64,000 nt of DNA. It comes from Casuarius casuarius (lineage: Eukaryota > Chordata > Aves > Casuariiformes > Casuariidae). Where the stretch lies: contig PTFA01000031.1 of the NCBI GenBank assembly GCA_003342895.1, forward strand, positions 6,614,678 through 6,678,677, given 5' to 3'. The stretch's first letter is position 1, and every line of letters begins with the position of its first letter. The notes under the pieces are model-generated. The model ran no database searches, was not told where the DNA came from, and was given only the letters and a program-made list of their open reading frames with translations. Both the position numbers and the translations under genes were made by a program. This document shows, piece by piece, positions 39,101 through 50,923 of the stretch.

Positions 39101-42100
39101 AATTCATAGTGATGCTGGGTGAGCCACTGACCGCATCCAGTCTTCATGGCTGAGAACTGCAGACATTCCCCAGACCCAGCAGCAAAACTGGATATAAAGG
39201 ATCTTCCTCAGGCATGCAGGAAGTAACCCACACATAAAGCACATCTAAACAAAACATACTCCCAGTCCTGAAAGCAACTTAAGTCAGTCATTGGAGTAGG
39301 ATGGGTACAGCAGAATGAGTGATCTATTTATACAGTTCTCCCCCTCTTGCTGCCTTGAATTCTAGGTGGATTTCAGAGATTGAACAGAGGTTCAGAAACT
39401 CACATTTCTAACTCCTGTTCCCACTGCTTCAAAGGACTATCCTGCTGCTGTTGACCACACCTGCTTAGTGAGGTATCTTGCCCACTGAAGAAAGTGAAAA
39501 AAAAATGCTGTTCTTTTTTCAGGCTTTGAGCCAGATTTAAACCATGCACCACAGTACTTAGGCCTCACAGTTACAAGTTGATATCATCTTAGAAATATAT
39601 GGCCCAAACATGTTTCTACTGCAGTAAGCAAAAAACTATCAATTACTTCAGTGCTGGAGGATTACCTTTAAGTGATGAGCTCATGTGGTCATAAGAGCTA
39701 GAACCAGAATTAAAACCATGGATGACTGATAAACCCATGACTAATCCTGGTGCACATCCCAAAGCACCAAGCTCATTAACCGCACAAAGAAATAAGTATT
39801 CATAATCTACTGAGTCAGAGCAGACAGCTCCAGATACCTCACTTCTGTAGACCTGTCTGCACTCCAGAATGCTTGCAGTATTTCCCAGAGTTGCCCAAAC
39901 TGCTTTAACTCTAGTTTAATGAGAGGCCCTGATGTAATACCAGGCGGATTATTTGTCAAGTCTGATACAAGTAATAAGAAGAATAATTAAATTTGACATT
40001 AATTTAACATAGACAAGGTCAAAATTTTTACTAGTTTTTTTCGTCTTCAGAAGGCCTACATGTCTAACTACATCTATAAGTAAAATGATAGTCAATGATG
40101 TCCTGAGGCTTAGTTCCGTATTTTAAAAAATGTTTCAGAATTTATAAATGAAATTGCTATGAAAGAGGAAAGAATCATATTATTAAAATCTAAAACACTC
40201 ATAAAAGCCAGGCTGACTTGGAATGGAAGCAGCACCAAGTAAAACCAAATCTAATTCCAGGAGAGTGAATTGTTTTAAAATGATAAAGTGCTTATAATAT
40301 ATGTCTATATTTTATGGCATAACCTCAGCTGGTAAGTTTATGGTTGCACTTTCAACCACAAGTCTGCTTTCCCTGTTACCTTCTTCCGGGTACCTGATTT
40401 CAACCTCCAAGCTGTGTAACACTTCATTTATTTTTTAAACATGGGAAACCTAGAGTACACTAAGTGCTTCACCCCTACCATCTAATTTTGTTCTCTCTTC
40501 CATATGACCCTTGGGTGCGTAGGTTATAATAACTCTGTTTCAACTCCTATTACAGTTAGTGCAGCTGTGGGAATCTAACAGTCAACATCGACAATATCAA
40601 TAACTACTGCATTCTTAATCAGGAACAAGCCAAAAGAGATAAGTAGTTGAGTAGATTAGGAGACTTAAATGTTTCTGTCTTAGTAAATAAACGCAACTTT
40701 TTCTCTCTCTCATCACAAAGTCTGAGGAGCTACATAAATACATGCACAAGAAAAACAGTACACTCTTCTTAAATACGTAAGCATTCAGGTTTGAAGCTGG
40801 ATTTTGGCATATCCTCAGAGATCAAGTTTAGCTTTGCTTCTGAAAAGTGTAATGATTTTCCTTATTCATCTGTAAATATTGCATGATAGTTACAGTTTAA
40901 TAAACTTCCCTGATCAATTTAGACCACAGATCTTATTTATTCACAATTGATTAAAATAGAAGGCATTTCGTAAGTAGTAAAAGGAAACAACTCCTTAAGA
41001 TATATCACTGCTTTAGTTCACAGTTCCCACAGTGCACAACTCACCAGGCCTGTAATGTATTTTTCACTCTCTAGTGTTTGCTCAAAGACTCTCAAGCACC
41101 ATATAAATTCCTCTGTCAAACCACACAATTATTTTTACTAATCCATTGAGAATGGCAGAAGCTGAAGCATTTGCACTGAATCAGCCTTGTACAATAATCT
41201 AACAGTTCATTCAAGCAGGTGCAGGAAGTATTATGTAAATTCCAACTAACTTCTTTTTTTATGCGTGAGTACATCACATTAATATTCCTCAGGCAGAAAA
41301 TTCATTCCTTTGACAGTCACTACTAACTCACCATAGCCAGTTATCACTATAGCTGTAGCAAACTAAGTACTACAAATGGAACACGTTTTCCTAACTACTC
41401 TAGTTAAAAAGATGACAATCAGAAGAGACGACTTGGTTTTAATTCATACAAGAAGAAATGTCAGAAGCAACAGCAGCACCGTGTTCCACAGCAACTACCA
41501 CCAGCACATAATCTAGGGGAGTTATTCCTGAATTTGCAAGTTATATATTGAAGATTTTCTTCCAAGATACATTTGACAGGTTTCCCCCCAAAACTCTAAA
41601 CATCAGAACTCATCAATTTAGGATATGAATATCACAATTAGATTTTGGGGGGTGAAAGTGTTTTTCCTATCCATTAACAACCACAGTTCATTCTCTATTT
41701 TATCCGAAAAATAACATTAGAATTTTTTTTTCCAGGGAAAAGTCAGAAACTAGGAAGTCTTCACTCAGGTATATAAGACCCGTTTGTTATATACGGTCCT
41801 AACAAAGAGGTAGGTTCCTCCTGAGGAAGGAGAAGTCTGCACGCTAATCAACTGAGAAGAAAGATTTCTCTGCTGCTTAAGGTTGTTGGAGAAAAAAGCC
41901 CCTCCACACATCAAGCTTCATAGAATTAACTGGTATGAGGAAGTTAACAGAGTGTCTTCCTAAATCCCTAAATCTGGGCCACACAGCTTGTGGAAATAAC
42001 ATCATCCCTTGGCTAGAATAACTTTCCTGTACAATTCTACTGAGCAGCACCGGTCTGAGCAGAGCAGCAATGCCTGGCCCATTGAGGTCTTACCTTCCCA

Positions 42101-42200
42101 CGCCAGTAAGCTTCATTACAGGGCTCACATTAAGGTGCTTATCACAGAGTTACAAAGCAACTTCAAAATTCAGCTCTAGCTGTCAGCAAAAGTAGGGGGT
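36166..42200. other. Intronic sequence, nothing firm
   Basis: A (CAAAA)n/(CCCAA)n low-complexity patch at 36785-36820 and A-rich (CAAA)n at 37480-37508 occur. A faint MIR-core-like stretch (about 38122-38155, GTAGGTACTATCATC) is too short to call. Confidence 0.5.
38545..38564. other. 8-bp-arm hairpin with E-box
   Basis: CCACAGCT, GTAT, AGCTGTGG pairs exactly, and CAGCTG (a bHLH E-box) lies in the left arm. It is a short site of uncertain meaning. Confidence 0.55.
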
Positions 42201-42214
42201 GTCAGGGCCCTGAC
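42201..42214. other. 14-bp perfect palindrome
   Basis: GTCAGGGCCCTGAC has no spacer and sits at the start of a slightly GC-richer stretch (42190-42400). I looked for LTR or SINE features around it and could not identify any, so it is listed only as a structural oddity. Confidence 0.7.
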
Positions 42215-45200
42215 CAGCCTCACTCACAGCCCTGGCCATGGGTCTGGGTATTGCATTCAAGCTCAGACCTGGGGCTTCAGCCCTTGCCTAAGTTGCATTG
42301 CAGGTGTACCTGCCTCCAGCCCTGCCTCCTAGATGGACCCTGGATCTCCACTGTAGGTAACCTCCCTTGGACTGTTCCAGCAGGAAGCCTCAAGTTCATC
42401 CCACTGCTGCATAAACAGATATATCCCACTGTTGTCAGCCAGCCCGCTTCCCACCATCCTAGCCGTCACATGCACCTTTTCCTTTACCAAGATTTCCCTT
42501 CAACAATGCAGTTTCAAGCACTAGACTATTCATTCCACAACAGAAGCTCTTTTCATCCAACAAGTCTAGAAATTCAGCTGGTGGAGAGAACATTCCTTAC
42601 ATGTCTGCACTAGATTGAACATCACACCATTGCCTTGACTATCAGAAGCTCAAAAAGCGCACAAGTCCAGTGTCTAGGGTCCTAACTGCAGTCGTCTTCT
42701 CTGAAGAGAATAAATAAGTAAAGTAACTGTATATACTGCACTCAGTACTTCACCAACAAGCCTCCATCAGCTAGACTCCAATGCAACTCCTAAACAAAGG
42801 CCAAGGTATCGCTACAGCATACACTCCTTACCTCTCCGTTATGGGAAAGTGCAAACTGCACTGCCTGAGGCATACAAATTAAACCTAGACTCACAAAAAT
42901 AGATGTTTAAAAAAGGGATGTCAAAGATGAATCAGAGAATGTGCCCTATACTGAATAAGATGCAACACACAAGTATATTTGTGATCAAATATCAACTTGT
43001 TTATTGTTAAGACACTTGGAACAATTTTTAATTATCTAAACCATACTTTTTATTTCAGCTGTGAATGTAATGTACTGTATTACACTTAACCGTAGCAAGA
43101 GCAAAGGTTTATTAGCTAGTTTACAAAATCTCACAAAACAGGTCAATAAAGAGTGGGGAATGTCAGCTAAAACTGTGACTTACAGCAATACATGATTATA
43201 AAAAATAAATGGTTTTATGGGTTTTATATTGCTGTGTTGCATTTGAGATAAAAACATAATCCCAAAGTAGAAAAGTCTTTCTTGCATTGCACTATGGGTA
43301 GATTGTGTTAAGTAGGTATAACACATTCCCACTCCAGCCTTTACAACCAAACTCACCAAGTTTGGATGTAAATGACCTTAATGAGGTTAGGTAGAAATTA
43401 GCTCTTATATCATAAGAATATGGGCCAGATCTACACAAAATTTACTCAAAGAATATAAATACTCATTCAGTCAACAGGAGGCAATTCCATCCTATATAGG
43501 TAGATGAGTGACAAAGGAAGAGGAACATCACCCCACAGTCTTCATTAGAATTGTCCCCAAATTATATTGATGAAAGTGAGAGAAGAATTGCATCCCAAAG
43601 AGTAGGCTAACTTTCAAAGTTGTAAATACTTCTCCCATTGCATAGCCATTCTGCTTTACTGGATACACTGTCTTCAGACCTGTGAAGCCCTTGTGTGGGT
43701 TTCATTCAGCTAGCTTGCACCTCTTGCTCTCTCATCCTAGCATGTGAAGGCACAGCTTGGTGCCCAGCTCAGTGGTTTCCTCCCCACTGTGGGGCCTGGT
43801 TGGCTGATCGCAGTGCCACATCTGGAGTTATTACTAATTGCCACCTTTATAGGCAAACCTCCCTTAACTTCCCTTGAAAACTTATCATATCCTTAAGGCA
43901 AAACCCCTCCCTGTCAACCTACAGGCCACCTGTCCCCATCACCTGGCCTGTTGTAGGAGTCTTCAGGACCTGCAACTAAGCAAGTTGAGAGGTAAGCGTT
44001 TTATCATTTCACATGATTAAGTTTGATTTTATTGCTTGGGATTCTGAGATTTTATTTAAAAAGAACTACAGCATGGAAGTGCTATCACAATTGAAATATT
44101 CTGGCAGTGTTTTTTGGTCTCTGCTTCGTCCAAAATTCATGAATATGATTTCAACTAAAATTACATTATACAAAAATAGAGCATAGCAAACAAGCACAGT
44201 TCAAAAACACTGCAATGCTTCTTGGAGCTAAAACACGCAACATAGGCAGCAGTTAGAGTGCATCACAGCAGTCCCCTCTTTAAACAGTAATAATCCAACA
44301 AAATACCTCACAAAGTCATTTCTAAATGGCTATTGGTTGGTTTAGAAGAGCTACATTTAAAAGTTTTATTTTCCGGCAGGAAGGTACAGTTGCATACACT
44401 CCATTTGAATATATTGTCATTTGTCACCTCTCAGTAAACAAACTGATTCGGCTTTTATCTGCACTTGCATAACAATTCTCTTCAAGAAAAGCCAGGCTGG
44501 GCTAGAAGGATTGGAGAGTCATTTCATAACCAGTATAACGGCACGTGAACTAAAAAAAAAAAAAAAGGTCGCTGAGCGTGTTCTCAGGGTTGTAACAGAT
44601 CTACCTTCTTCCAGGCCTGCTGCTGTTCTTGATTAAATATCAGCACTTGGTCTTGGTTATTAGTATCTTTAGAGTTGTCAGTTCCTTTGGTGAAGCCAAA
44701 CAGTTCTGTACCTCTTTCTTTTGGCGATGTATGGCTTAAATTCTGGCTAAATGGTCCCAGAGTCCGGCTTTTAGGGATCAACAATAACACAGAGATATGC
44801 AAGACTAGATCCAAACACTTGATATCCTCCTCTTACTTTTTTTTTTCTTTTAAAATTGCTGCTGTGTGTTCTTCCTGTCTCTGAGGGAACAGTGGTGAAA
44901 AGGTTTTCATGGGACAGTGTGAAAGATACCTAAGAACTGTGGTAATAATTTAAAAAAATGCAAAAGTTTGATTTCACAGTCATGAGTTTCATTACTGAGA
45001 AGCTAATTCAATAATTTCAATAATGCTACTAGGCCAGAAAACAGCTCTATTTCAACAGAAAACCCACAAAAGCATTCACAAAATCGGGCAAGTGCAAACG
45101 TGTGCACATGTGTGTGTACGTGAGCATGCGTGTGTGCGCATCTGCTTGTCAGGGAATGATACCTTGTGTTATCCAGTGTTTGTTCTGCAGAATATAATCA

Positions 45201-46646
45201 ATGATTTAATGAGCTGTTTGTTGGACAAGAATTTTCTAACAGGAGATGCCACAGCGAGAGAAACAGTTTAAAAAGAAAAACAGTTGAATGGTAGCACAAA
45301 AAGGTTGAATTGTATCTTCAGAAACACATTTATGCATGCTTATTCACCTCCACTTACCCATGAAAACAATGCACAGTCAACTCATGTAAACACTAACCCA
45401 GTAGGCATACAGAATTACCCAAAGTGTCATTGTGCATGAGCTTAAATATGCACTTACTTTACATGAGTGCATGTTCCTCCTAGTCTCTTTGTGTACTCAT
45501 GCAGGCTTTGGGTGCTTTTGTGTACACTGAAAATGCAAAACTAGTGTTTAAATGAGCCACTTCACCTTTTTCAGTTTGATTTTAAAATTAGCAAAACTGC
45601 TTATCTAAAAATATTTATGCCTTAGAAACACCATGCTGATGCACACCAGCTGTGAAGTCCTCCTTCTCACACCTTTACACATGCACTTTCTGTCTAACAC
45701 ATGATTCCCTCTCAAAAGTACCAGGTAATTCTTACCCAAACAGCTTAAAAGAGTGGTTGAGAAAGCAGCTGGGTGCACAGCACAGAAGAAATCAATAATT
45801 ACTTTAACAAAAGGTACCGCCTATCCCTATTACTTGTATGAGGATAGGTAGAAACAAAACACATCCATAATGTGTTGAACAGTGGTTTCTCTAACTTCAT
45901 ATATAGCAATTCATTTTAATTTCCTGGGTTCTACTGTGAGTGCTTGTAACGGACTGTACAATAGTTCTACAGTGTGAATACTTTTTATAAAGAGAGTAGA
46001 TGCTGAGCGTGGGAATGCCTGGTTTGTTCACTGGCACTGAGCATCTGTATTGGCTTCCCTGCATGTATCACTACAACTCGCACAGTTTGGGCTCTGAGAG
46101 CAGACAGAAAACAATTTGCAGGCCTTCAACAGTACTTGTTATTGCTGTATATGGCAAGTAAAGCGTTTTTTTTCTGCATACTCATGCTTGAGGGGAGGGC
46201 ATACAGCTGCGAGGACGACATCCCTCAGCACAGGGGAAGGAGCCTGCTAGAGCAACACAGGAGAGAACTATCCGAGTAAGAGTGAGCCACAAGCAAACTA
46301 GGACAGATTCAAGCATGACTGAACTTATACCGAGGGTAGTGCAACTCAGCAAGCACTCTGCGCTCCCTGCCCCACACGCTTCAGCATTTCAGGATCTGGT
46401 CTTTACTGAACATCAGTACTAGGGAGAGCAATTTCACCAAAATAATGATACACATAGTGACCCAAGTCAGTTGGAGCCTACATTCTTCTTTGGAAAGAGG
46501 TCATAATAAAACAGGCCTGAGTTGGCCCACAGATCTGGTTAAAACTTAGCATGTAAATCCTATACTATTAAGAATCAACCTCTACTGAAGATACAGGCCT
46601 TTTACAGGGATCATTTACTGTGGTACTATGTATCTGGCATAACTAT
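42215..46646. other. Intronic sequence, nothing firm
   Basis: It contains moderately GC-rich patches (42215-42450 and 43690-43960) that I could not match to an LTR or SINE. A GGGCCAGATCTACACAAAAT motif near 43423 recalls the old sauropsid repeat. The remaining sequence is unremarkable. Confidence 0.5.
45096..45145. repeat. Imperfect alternating purine-pyrimidine tract, TG-rich
   Basis: The plus strand alternates GTGTGCACATGTGTGTGT, then ACGTGAGCATGCGTGTGTGCGCA. Long alternating GT/GC/AC stretches are the class able to adopt Z-DNA under supercoiling. It is a decayed microsatellite. Confidence 0.7.
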
Positions 46647-46678
46647 ATTCTGCCGCCTTTGGATTCTGCTGCCTTTGG
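46647..46678. repeat. Tandem duplication, 16-bp unit, 2 copies
   Basis: ATTCTGCCGCCTTTGG is followed at once by ATTCTGCTGCCTTTGG, with a single C/T difference. The copies have started to diverge, and the difference sits at a CpG in the first copy. Confidence 0.9.
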
Positions 46679-48116
46679 TCATATCTGCCCTTCAATCTTA
46701 GCCACTCCTTAATTTTTTGACAACAAGCACCCTATACAGGACCTATCACCCCCTCTCCTCACTCGCTCTCAGAAGATGCTGGTTTTCTGGGGGACAGTGT
46801 GGAGCAGAGCCAAAATGGATGTACAGAGAATCATACTGCTGTGGAAACAGCCATAAATAAGTTCCCCTCCAGAATAATTCAGCAGAAAGGGGCCAAATTT
46901 CTGCATATAGATAAGCCTTATGAATAAAGCAGGGAAGTCTCAGTGAGCAAAGACTGCTGTTTATTCTGGACATAACAGTCCAGAAGGTTGAACATCTGCA
47001 GCTGTTTATATGCACACTCACTTCTCCTTACAAGTTCCCTAGAAATACTGCACACTATATTGATATATTATATACACAGAGGCATTTACATGTGTAGGAG
47101 AGCAAATTCCTTTGAGAAGTTGCTCTGTATTGCAGCGTAAATACTGTACCACTGAAGTGGAAGTTGTTAGTGTATCTTACCAGTAGGTCAGTTAGTGATT
47201 CCATCTGTCTTTTTGACAATTTGTTCACGGCTTCCCAATTCCCTTGAGGTTTCTTGTCTGGTGAAAACTCTTGGAATACACTGTGATTGCAGGTTACCCT
47301 TTTTTTTCCCAGTATTGTGTAAAGGCAAACCATAGAGCAGAATTTTTCTAAGACCAAATGCACATTCCTTCACAGTTCTTTCCTATCAAAACTGATAAAT
47401 TCCTGATTCAAAATTCAGAAACATTCCCTAAACATTGGCTCCCCTTTAAGAGGGGTTAAACACCCTCACATCACATTGGTTTCAATAGGGGAAGATGATG
47501 CTTGGCCCCCTGTTTAACAAGGGGCATAGTTTGTAACCTGGAGCTTGTTTCAGGCACAAGATATACTGATAGCAGAATGCAGCCCTTTCATTTTTGCGGC
47601 TTAAATCAAAGAAGTCAGAAATGAGAAAGATAGTTTTTCTCCATCCCACCTTTCTAAGCCTCTCTGTCAGCTGCTCATATTCCTTGTTAGCAAAAAGAGC
47701 TGTGTAATGCCAAAACAAGAGGTAGTAAAATCCAGACGACACAAACGTAATACATACCACAAAAGAAATTCTCAGAGAAGTTTCATTCACGACATCCAAT
47801 AGAGATTCCAAGAAAAAGCTTGCTGAAGCACCAATGTTATTTGCTTGCCTGAAAAGCTGAGAGCCTGAAGAGTCAAAATGACTGCAGATTTTCAACAGCT
47901 TCAATATACTTCTCAGGAGTTTGCTTAGGCAGTTGAAATTGCAAGGAGCTAAATTCTGCCCTCGTGTATCTTTGGGGGACCTGCATAGAATTTAGTAAGA
48001 CAGCAGGTATAAAAATAAATTCAGCTTTTGGCCCACCAGTTTCAAGGGGGATCTTGACTGCCAGATCAGTCAAGTCAGATAGGAGGTTCGCTTGTTTTCA
48101 TTTCTTTTTCTGCTGT
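46679..48116. other. Intronic sequence, nothing firm
   Basis: A 140-codon minus-strand frame (47482-47904) has no recognised domain and no splice sites that would build a gene. Otherwise it is unique AT-rich sequence. Confidence 0.5.
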
Positions 48117-48162
48117 TCTTGGTCTTCCAAGACCAAGACTTCCAAAATCTTCCAAAGATTTT
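48117..48162. other. Two adjacent perfect inverted repeats with three CTTCCAA boxes
   Basis: The first is TCTTGGTCTT, CC, AAGACCAAGA (48117-48138) with exact 10-bp arms. After a 5-base gap, AAAATCTT, CCA, AAGATTTT (48144-48162) follows with exact 8-bp arms. CTTCCAA recurs at 48124, 48139 and 48149, falling in or beside each turn. The arrangement could arise from template-switch mutation or be a structured element. No family was recognised. Confidence 0.75.
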
Positions 48163-48849
48163 ATTAGGTATATCTGAGAACACTGTCACACCAAATTATT
48201 TTACTAGGACTAATAAACTTGTATTTCAAATGCTGTCTCTAGTAATTAGTACTTTTGTCATTAACCTAAGCTCCAGGAAAATGACAAGTAGTAGAAGAGC
48301 TGCGGTGGTCAAGTCACATCCCCTTTTCTTTGCCACTCTCCGGAACACCGAATAACTCTTCTCCCCTGAACAGTTAACTGAGAAAATCATCATGAATCGC
48401 ACATGTGATCCCATATTGCAAGTTTACAGAAAGAAAAGAATAAAGACTGGAGACGGATCCTCAGATGAGATACACTGTCACAGCTCTGATTTCCCAAAGA
48501 ACATGGCCCACAACATAAATCTTTACTGCCCACACACAAATGAATGCGATTCAAACAGGGCATAAAACATCCCTGTGCCAAATCAAAGACTTCACGCGCA
48601 TTTTAAATGATAACATCTCTAAGCAGCCATACTGACATTGTACTATTCTAATCTGTACTCAGGTAGGCCTAAATACACTCTTAAAATGCTTCCCCTTATG
48701 TTAATATTATGCTGAATTCAGCCTCCTAAACCTTGACTCAAACAAGACTTCAGAGGATAAAATCACCAGTGAGTTAAATCTTAATGAGTCCAAGTGGGCC
48801 AAGATTTCACCTCTGGAGCTCTTTAAAAACCCTCTCTTAGAGGGGAAAG

Positions 48850-49560
48850 GAGACGTGGATACATTTCGATGTTATATTAAAACAACGTCATTTAAATTAG
48901 TTCCCTGTTCAAAATATTTGCTAAATAATAGAGCATGCATTGTTTTAAGCAAACTTCCTTTTTACATTAAAAAGCCCACTTTTTAATGTTTGAACAGTGT
49001 ATTACTAAATAAACTGACAAAACATCTCAGAAACTAACATAAACGTGCAATTTTAATGCCTTCTAATCACACAAATCAGCAGAAGATTTTTGTACTTGTG
49101 CATGACCTTCTTCAAATTATCCCTCCATTTTGGCTGAATCAGAATGAGCGTGGGCTATTTGATAAAAAAACACTAAGTGTGTGAAATGAGGGGCCCTCAT
49201 CGCTTCTGCCAGACTCCTCTTGACAGAATGATGATAGAAGCATCACATCCCTGGGAGAGTAAATGCAAACTGACAAGAGATGAGCCTTTAGATGTTGAAT
49301 ATAATCTTGAATTGTGCTTGAAGTGTCTTATTATCTTGTCTTTTGATGTCTGAAGGGGTGGCTCATTGTTAGAAAAAGGAAAGCCCTTGCACATCTTTGC
49401 CATCTTTAAAAATTGTTTGGCCTTTAACAACTGCTTTTCCAACTAATGTCCATTTCTCCTGACAATAAATATGGCAGGTCGTCAGCAAGTGACAAACAAT
49501 TTACTTTACATGCCAGGCTTTTATGGTTTTTGAGAGCTCATGTGGAAGCATATTTTAAAA
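48850..49560. promoter_or_regulatory. Candidate conserved non-coding block
   Basis: About 700 bp of unique, repeat-free, AT-rich sequence carries many homeodomain-type cores (TTTAAATTAG near 48890, TTTTAATG near 48979 and again near 49052, TTCTAATCAC near 49062) and a mirror-like TACATTAAAAAGCCCACTTTTTAATG stretch near 48963, described here by position. There is no reading frame of note. Long intact blocks of this kind in a developmental-gene intron are often deeply conserved enhancers. This was not tested here. Confidence 0.35.
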
Positions 49561-49710
49561 AGCAGTAGGAAATTAGCACCATTACAAATGTTAAGATGGC
49601 TGCATGTGTATACGTTACTATGTGGTTATTCATTACTGCTGTGTTCTGCAGTTTCTGTTTTAAAGTCTTGTCTTTACTGCAGTCAGACTGCTGCTAAAGT
49701 TCTTTATTTA

Positions 49711-49734
49711 TCATTGACTAAAAATAGTCAATGA
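49711..49734. promoter_or_regulatory. Palindrome centred on a MEF2-type site
   Basis: TCATTGACTA (49711-49720), then AAAA, then TAGTCAATGA (49725-49734) make a perfect inverted repeat with 10-bp arms. The centre reads CTAAAAATAG, an exact match to the MEF2 consensus YTA(A/T)4TAR. It lies at the right edge of sequence that looks conserved. Binding is inferred. Confidence 0.5.
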
Positions 49735-50520
49735 AAAATAAAGAGCACGAAGCAATTTTCTTTTGCTCTAAAAAAAATGCACTATTATAGATACAGGACA
49801 TTGCTAATGCATAAAATCATATTTATTAATCATAACAAATCAATATCAGTAGTGGTATGACACAGTTTACCTGTATCGCAGACCCTCACAATCACACTGC
49901 TGTTTTTTCCCCTTCAACCAGCTTGACTTTTTTTTTTTTTTAACTTAAAAGTTTAATGACGAATCAGATCAATATGATTCCTTAGCAACTAAATCACAGG
50001 CGCACTAGTTTTTCCTGTCACAGAACCAGTTTTGCAAAAGCAGTCAAGTTCTTTTTTCAGGTCTCCGTCACTCTGAGAATCCATAAGAATTCTCAAATGG
50101 ATCATAAACTGTTACAGGGTTCAGGTTATTGTATCATTATAAAAACGTATTGATACACTACAGATGACAAGACATGCAGCTCTCGTGCTAGTCTATTACA
50201 ACCATCTGAATACCATAAGAAATATCAGATATAAACAAAATAAAACAGTCAGCAGTAAGCTGTCTTTTAGGCAACCTGTTTGTTTTTTTTTTTTTTTNTG
50301 GTTTTAACCTGTGTCGAACTACAGCAGTTTTATGAATCCAGAGAAAGGAGAAGACAAAAACAGAAGAGTAAGTTATTAAAAATAAATGAATAAAAACCTT
50401 AACAGACCCTAGAGACTTTCCGTCTTTTTAATCACTGTAAGAAAGGGCCCGATTATGCCCCTACTGCTAAGCATAAGTGGTTTGCTCCTACTTTGCAGAG
50501 AGATAGAGCACAAGACAAAA

Positions 50521-50923
50521 CGCTGCCTCCAGCCCCCTGCCTGCGGGTGCCCACCCCTACCCCGGGCCAGACCCTCCGCCGCAAGCAGCCTGTGCTCCGC
50601 ATCGTAACATGCCAGAGGAGCACGAGCCTCTGCACCAGGCTGGGCTCTGCCACAAGGCGCCAGCTTGAAATACATGAAGTGCTATTCGAAAGACACCGGC
50701 GATCGTTTTACTCAAGAGAGACACCTGCGATGCGACAAGGCTCAGCCGCCAGGCTCAGGCCCTCAGAGGTCCAGGGTCCCGAGACGGAGGCCTTCAAATC
50801 CAGACTTGCCTGCTGCCTGGCACATCTCCCCCGAGCAAGCCTTGGCATCCTCCGGTCCTGCTCTTACTCATTGCCCCATAAAAGCAGAGAGATGTGGGGG
50901 CTGGGGGCAGTGAGTAGCACCAG
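50521..50923. other. GC-rich, CpG-rich island inside the intron
   Basis: I count about 20 CpG dinucleotides between 50521 and 50860, far denser than the surrounding AT-rich intron, with CCGG, GCGC, CGATCG and repeated GCGA. All frames are partly open because of the base composition. On the plus strand an acceptor-like TTTGCAG (AG at 50497-50498) and a donor-like CAG/GTGATT (GT at 50924) would bound a 425-nt block that is open in one frame. The translation was not recognised. It could be a small CpG island, an alternative promoter, an antisense exon or simply a GC-rich patch. Confidence 0.45.

Noticed and set aside
42251..42613. 120-codon frame beside a GTCAGGGCCCTGAC palindrome as an LTR or retroposon
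   Set aside because: No LTR ends, primer-binding site, poly-A tail or target duplication could be found, and the peptide has no retroelement motif.
47482..47904. 140-codon open frame on the minus strand
   Set aside because: No recognisable domain, no start context, no flanking splice sites that make a gene, and composition like neighbouring intron. Best treated as chance.
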